A stretch of DNA of 64,000 bases, from NCBI GenBank assembly GCA_029448655.1, contig JACCLO010000001.1, positions 4,154,001 to 4,218,000 on the forward strand. Reading direction: 5' to 3'. The notes below the pieces were generated by a model. That model saw nothing but the letters and a program-made list of their open reading frames with translations. It made no database searches and was not told the origin of the DNA. How positions within the stretch are numbered: position 1 is the first letter of the stretch; each line of letters starts with the position of its first letter. The translations under genes and the position numbers were made by a program. Below, piece by piece: positions 60,249 through 64,000 of the stretch. This stretch comes from Wolfiporia cocos (taxonomy: Eukaryota; Basidiomycota; Agaricomycetes; Polyporales; Phaeolaceae).

Positions 60249-61358
60249 TCACTCCTGCCCCTGCCCCTGCCCCTGCCCAACAACCCTCTTCGCGTCCTCC
60301 ACGAACGCCCTCAGCACCCTCACGTCTTCCCCACCCTCCTCGCCCTTGCGCTCCTCCTGCAGCGAGCGTTCGATGCGCGCGTACAGCGCCGCGAGCCCGC
60401 GGTGGATTTGCGCCTCGCCGCCACCAACGAACGCGGAGATCTCCTCCATCTCACCGACCCAGCGGTACGCCTTCGGGAGCATGTTTGGCACGGACTTGGT
60501 GATCCGCTGCAGGATCACCGGCTGTGAGGCGGAGAGCTCGTGCAGCAGTGCTTGGGCCGTGGCGGGCGAGGACGCGTGTGCCGCTGTTAGTGTGAAGCCA
60601 GCGGTGAGCGAGCAAGTAGAATTGTAAGTGGGCCGCGCAATCTGATATTATGTCTGCGGTGTGGAGAATTTGGAGCTTACCTAGTATCATTGTCGAACAC
60701 AAGCCTATGATGCCCTTTGAAATCCCCTAGCAAATTATGCGACCTTGTATGAGTCTCATTGGAATTTGCAGCATACATAGAGCAGACGTACCGCATACGA
60801 CATCTTGAGCGCACTCGCGTCCCCGACGCCTGCGCCCTCCCCCTTCAGCGGCGAGACGTTGAGCCCCCAACTCTTCAGCCCCGCAAACTCCTCGAGCAGT
60901 GCCGAGTCCTCCGGTGCCACAGACGCGTAGAACACCGGATCGTACCCCTCGCGCGGCGGTCCGCCAATGATGCCCGCGTCCACAAATCCGACGCCGCTGC
61001 CCGCGAAGAGCGCCGCGATCCGCTTCACCGTCTCCGGGCTGACTGCATTGCAGTCCGCGAAGGCGATCGCTGCCGCCGTGGCGCCCTGCGACGAGCGAGA
61101 CTGCGCATGGGCGTCCTTGAAACGCGCCGCGAATGCGAGCGCGTCGCTCGGCGGGAGGATGCTGAGCACCCAGCGCGCGCGGGCGGCGAGCTCCACCATG
61201 GGCACGTCGTGCATGCCTGCGGCGGCGGCCCGCGCGCGCGTGGCGGGCGAGCGGCCGTCGAGGTTCGTGAGGACGGTGCAGCCGGCGGTGGTCAGCCGGC
61301 GGGCGACGGCGGCGCCCATCGCGCCCGCTGCGACGATTGCGAGAGTGGGTGCCGACAT
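60249..61358 (-). CDS. NAD(P)-binding 6-phosphogluconate dehydrogenase-like protein with DUF1932
   Basis: Three exons, 61358-60792, 60726-60681 and 60583-60249, giving 315 aa. An N-terminal Rossmann fold (TLAIVAAGAMGAAVARRL, a GxGxxG-like motif in which the first Gly is Ala) is followed by WVLSILPPSDALAFA and the FVDAGIIGGPPREG segment of beta-hydroxyacid dehydrogenases. The C-terminal half (ALKMSYAGISKGIIGL, HELSASQPVILQRI) matches the DUF1932 domain. The conserved Lys of SYAGISKG-type helices is present. It is probably a cytosolic oxidoreductase of unknown substrate. The last residues (GQGQGQ) come from a small GGGCAG-type repeat. The middle exon (46 nt) is needed to keep the helix intact. 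Confidence 0.88.
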
Positions 61359-61813
61359 CTTATGAGACGCAGCTGCTGTATGAGAGGTCGTCGAGCGTGT
61401 GTAGCCTGCTCCCAGGTTGTATCGGTCATCGTAAGCGTTTAGATAGTGGCAAGATTCGGTGGTTGTGATTAACTGCGGGTTACCGCCGGTCCGCTATGCC
61501 GTTCTCGAGCGCATCCTCACCCCGAAGGCCTGACCGGCCGCTGCACATTTTCCGTCATGCTCCCCATCGGCCGTCGGAAAGGGAGGACAGCATAGCATGA
61601 CATGAGCGAACTGCAAGCTTGACGAAAGATGAACGTTAACCTCGGGATAGCAAGTGAGAGGAGTCCCTGACGTATTCTCTCCAATGGTAGAACCACCCGG
61701 CCAACTTCGAAGTGGGTCCAAGTCATAGGCTACGCAATCCGGTGAGTAGCTATATACTCCCTGCATGTCGCGTCCTGGACCCCAATTTACCCTCCTTCAA
61801 TCTCACCCTAACT
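61359..61813. promoter_or_regulatory. Divergent promoter region
   Basis: About 455 bp between the start codons of the 6PGDH-like gene (minus strand) and the ComA-like gene (plus strand), holding both promoters. No other gene is supported. Confidence 0.5.
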
Positions 61814-62927
61814 ATGTTCGCACAACCTCTCCTCCGCCGCACCGCCCTCGCCTTCCCCCGCACGCGCACTGCTCACCGCGCACTCTCAGCCACTGCACCA
61901 CGGCTCTCGCCCACCGCGCAATCTTACCCATTCAACTTCCTCCCCGCCAACTCGCTCGATCCTAAGCCGCGTTCAAAGGGCATCACCGAGATCCGTGGGC
62001 CGTACTATGCCCCAGTCACCAAAACGTACCTGGACGAGCTCCTGAGCGACTGGGGGGAGTATGTGGACGGCATCAAGTTTGCCGGGGGTGCGTTCTCCCT
62101 CATGCCGGAGGACCGGCTGAAGGGACTCATCGACACGGCACACAAGCACAGTACGCCACACCTCCCTGCACTTGACTGACAATTGTCCTATGACGTCAGA
62201 CTGCTATGTTAGCACGGGAGGATTCGTTGAGCGCGTCTTGTCCGCCTCATCGGGCAACATGGACGTAGTGTCCAAGTACTTGACAACATGTAAGAACGTC
62301 GGGTGAGCAAGTCGTGCGTTACAAATCGCCGCCCGTATCCTGACCCCTTTGATGTAGCTTCGACGTCCTGGAGCTTTCATCCGGCTTCCTCTCCATCCCA
62401 ACGGAAGACTGGGCCTCACTCGTCGAATTCACCGCCAAGCACGGCCTCAAGCCGAAGCCCGAAGTCGGCATTCAATGGGGCGCGGGTGGCGACGCCCCCG
62501 TAGAGGAGCTCGAGTCGGCCGGGACGCGCGACCCCAAGTGGCTCATCGACCGCGCGAACACCTTCCTGCAGGCCGGCGCCCATGTACGTCCCATCTCTTC
62601 ACAGCACATGTCGCCTCGCCCCTGACCCCTACGCAGATGATCATGATTGAGAGCGAGGGCATCACGGAGAACGTGAAGAGCTGGCGGACGGACGTTATTT
62701 CCGCGATCACGTCCGCGCTTCCGCGTGACAAGATAATGTTCGAGGCGGCCGAGCCGGACGTGTTCGCGTATCACATCCAGAACCAGGGGGCGCGTGCGAA
62801 TCTGTTCATTGATCACTCGCAGATTGTGCAGCTCGCGTGCCTTCGTCGCGGGATTTGGGGCACCGGTGGCACGTTCGCGCGCATTGTCACATTCGAGGGT
62901 GCGCAGGACCTGCCGAGAGCGAAGTAA
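61814..62927 (+). CDS. ComA/HSA32-type phosphosulfolactate synthase-like protein, probably mitochondrial
   Basis: Four exons, 61814-62150, 62200-62302, 62358-62583 and 62637-62927, giving 318 aa. The first ~30 residues (MFAQPLLRRTALAFPRTRTA) are basic and free of acids, a probable mitochondrial presequence. The body is a (beta/alpha)8 chain with ITEIRGPYYAP, DGIKFAGGAFSLMP, YVSTGGFVERVL, FDVLELSSGFLSIP, MIMIESEGITENV, IMFEAAEPDVFAYHIQ and NLFIDHSQIVQLACLRRGIWG, all matching the ComA/HSA32 family. In archaea ComA makes phosphosulfolactate for coenzyme M. Plant HSA32 is a heat-memory protein, and the fungal role is unknown. Active-site acidic residues appear present. Confidence 0.9.
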
Positions 62928-64000
62928 GGGTTTGATAGGAGAGTTAATGTTACACTCTGTATGCCTAATTACTGTAGCATAACTGACATGTTGTATCTCC
63001 ATCTGTGCCTACAAAATCGATTAGTACACGTCAAAATGATAGATGCACGGGCCAACTTCAGCTGATCTATGTCTGAGACATCTGCATCAATATTTGGGGT
63101 GCCTGCATTCTCAGCGCTCGGTCGCTGTGCGTGCCACTAGCAGTCAATTCATAGAAGCTGTCATACTACCAGAGCGTTCAGTTTCTGCGCTACTAATAGT
63201 GTACCATTTGCCCTTACCCCTGCCCCACCCACTAGTGGACACTATATTAGTGCTAGATACATTCACGTACCACAGCTGCTACTTATACCCCTTTAGCACG
63301 GCCACCAACTCTGGGACACGTTTGGCGATATGGGACATATGAAGCCGGCGAATTATATCGCTTCTTCATCGCCACATTGCCACAAGACCAACCGCTAAAT
63401 CGGGAAGATGTTTCTCATTGAAACATGCTCCTTAGCACATCAGTTTGCCTCTCATTAATTTACTTGCAATATGAACATCCTCCTATTGACAGAGGATACG
63501 TTTGAAGACACCGTGCCACACGTAGCGCTCGCCGTATTCCACTGCCACACCCTCATGCATCATGCAATTGACCGTCAGATTCGGTATGTTACATAACTAG
63601 GGGCTCATCTGTGGCCATTCGCTTCGCTGATGCCAGATCTCTTTGTGATTCCGGATAGATACGCCGTCGCATGACATTGTCAAGTGGAAACATGAGCTTG
63701 TGCTGAAGGTGTGGCGGGGTCATTTTCCGTTGAGCAGACGATCGTCTCACAACTAGTCATCCTCATCTGAGCTGGGCACCCTACTTTCTGCACTCACCGG
63801 AGCAGCTGGACAAACTAGTTGTCTTCGAGGGTGGAGAGTCTTACAGCGTTCTTCTTATTTCTGCACGCCCTCCCGGTAGAGTCCCAGTGTCCTATCTGCA
63901 ATTCGTCTAGCCTCTACCTCTGACCAATGTAAGCAAATAGAGCTGCTCAGGCTAGTCACCTCATCTTAGACAGCGTCGATGAGGGTGTTCGCAGAACGCT
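62928..64000. other. Window end, mostly unresolved
   Basis: The 3' flank of the ComA-like gene, then sequence without a confident gene except for a possible minus-strand oxygenase tail near 63490-63590. A plus-strand stretch near 63770-63910 (EQLDKLVVFEGGESY) looks coding-like but is not recognised. Confidence 0.4.
63491..63590 (-). CDS. Possible C-terminal fragment of a 2OG-Fe(II) oxygenase-like protein
   Basis: A minus-strand frame reads NLTVNCMMHEGVAVEYGERY, then VWHGVFKRILC and a stop. The H-E-G-x-x-V-x-x-G-x-R-Y-V pattern resembles the distal histidine strand of prolyl-4-hydroxylase-type oxygenases. Upstream exons could not be connected and may lie partly beyond what I can resolve, so this could be a remnant or a coincidence. 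Confidence 0.25.

Overview
This is a gene-rich stretch of a filamentous basidiomycete nuclear genome, most likely an Agaricomycete and possibly a polypore (inference). The evidence is many short introns (about 48-70 nt, GT...AG), frequent micro-exons (3-25 nt), close divergent and convergent gene pairs, F-box and DUF6533 proteins typical of mushroom-forming fungi, and no bacterial operon signals. Most genes are split into exons too short to appear as long open frames. I rebuilt them by matching donor and acceptor sites to reading phase and to family motifs, and exon coordinates are listed where the phases add up.

Region 0-13.3 kb: an F-box protein, a Cdc26-like APC/C subunit, a PRA1/Yip3 membrane protein, the Zn(II)2Cys6 regulator ERT1/AcuK, a HemK/Mtq-type release-factor methyltransferase, an ACR3 arsenite exporter, an SRA-YDG (5-methylcytosine reader) protein and an SDR oxidoreductase. 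Region 13.3-17 kb has no recognisable gene. Region 17-27.1 kb: a flavin oxidoreductase, a MetX-like acyltransferase/hydrolase, a nucleolar-type FKBP isomerase divergent from Arp2/3 subunit ARPC4, a FIT/Scs3 lipid-droplet protein, and HEM2. Region 27.1-31 kb is gene-poor, with an F-box-like remnant.

Region 31-43.3 kb: a membrane-anchored ubiquitin-like/BAG cochaperone divergent from the HOG-pathway MAPKK (Pbs2/Wis1), then GOT1 and the Wee1 mitotic-inhibitor kinase. Region 43.3-51.7 kb is the largest gap. Its second part is extremely GC-rich, with overlapping spurious frames and short tandem repeats, and it leads into a GC-rich homeodomain transcription factor gene (51.7-54.5 kb).

Region 54.5-64 kb: the 3' flank of the homeobox gene is duplicated about 4 kb downstream, beyond a DUF6533 membrane-protein gene. 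One copy of the duplication carries a 52-bp hairpin insertion with a 7-bp target duplication. A sister 54-bp insertion with a 9-bp target duplication lies 0.9 kb further on. This mini-element pair is the most novel observation. The window ends with a 6-phosphogluconate-dehydrogenase-like protein, a ComA/HSA32-type (beta/alpha)8 protein with a likely mitochondrial presequence, and a possible oxygenase tail.

The genes are mostly housekeeping and regulatory genes and do not form an obvious metabolic cluster.
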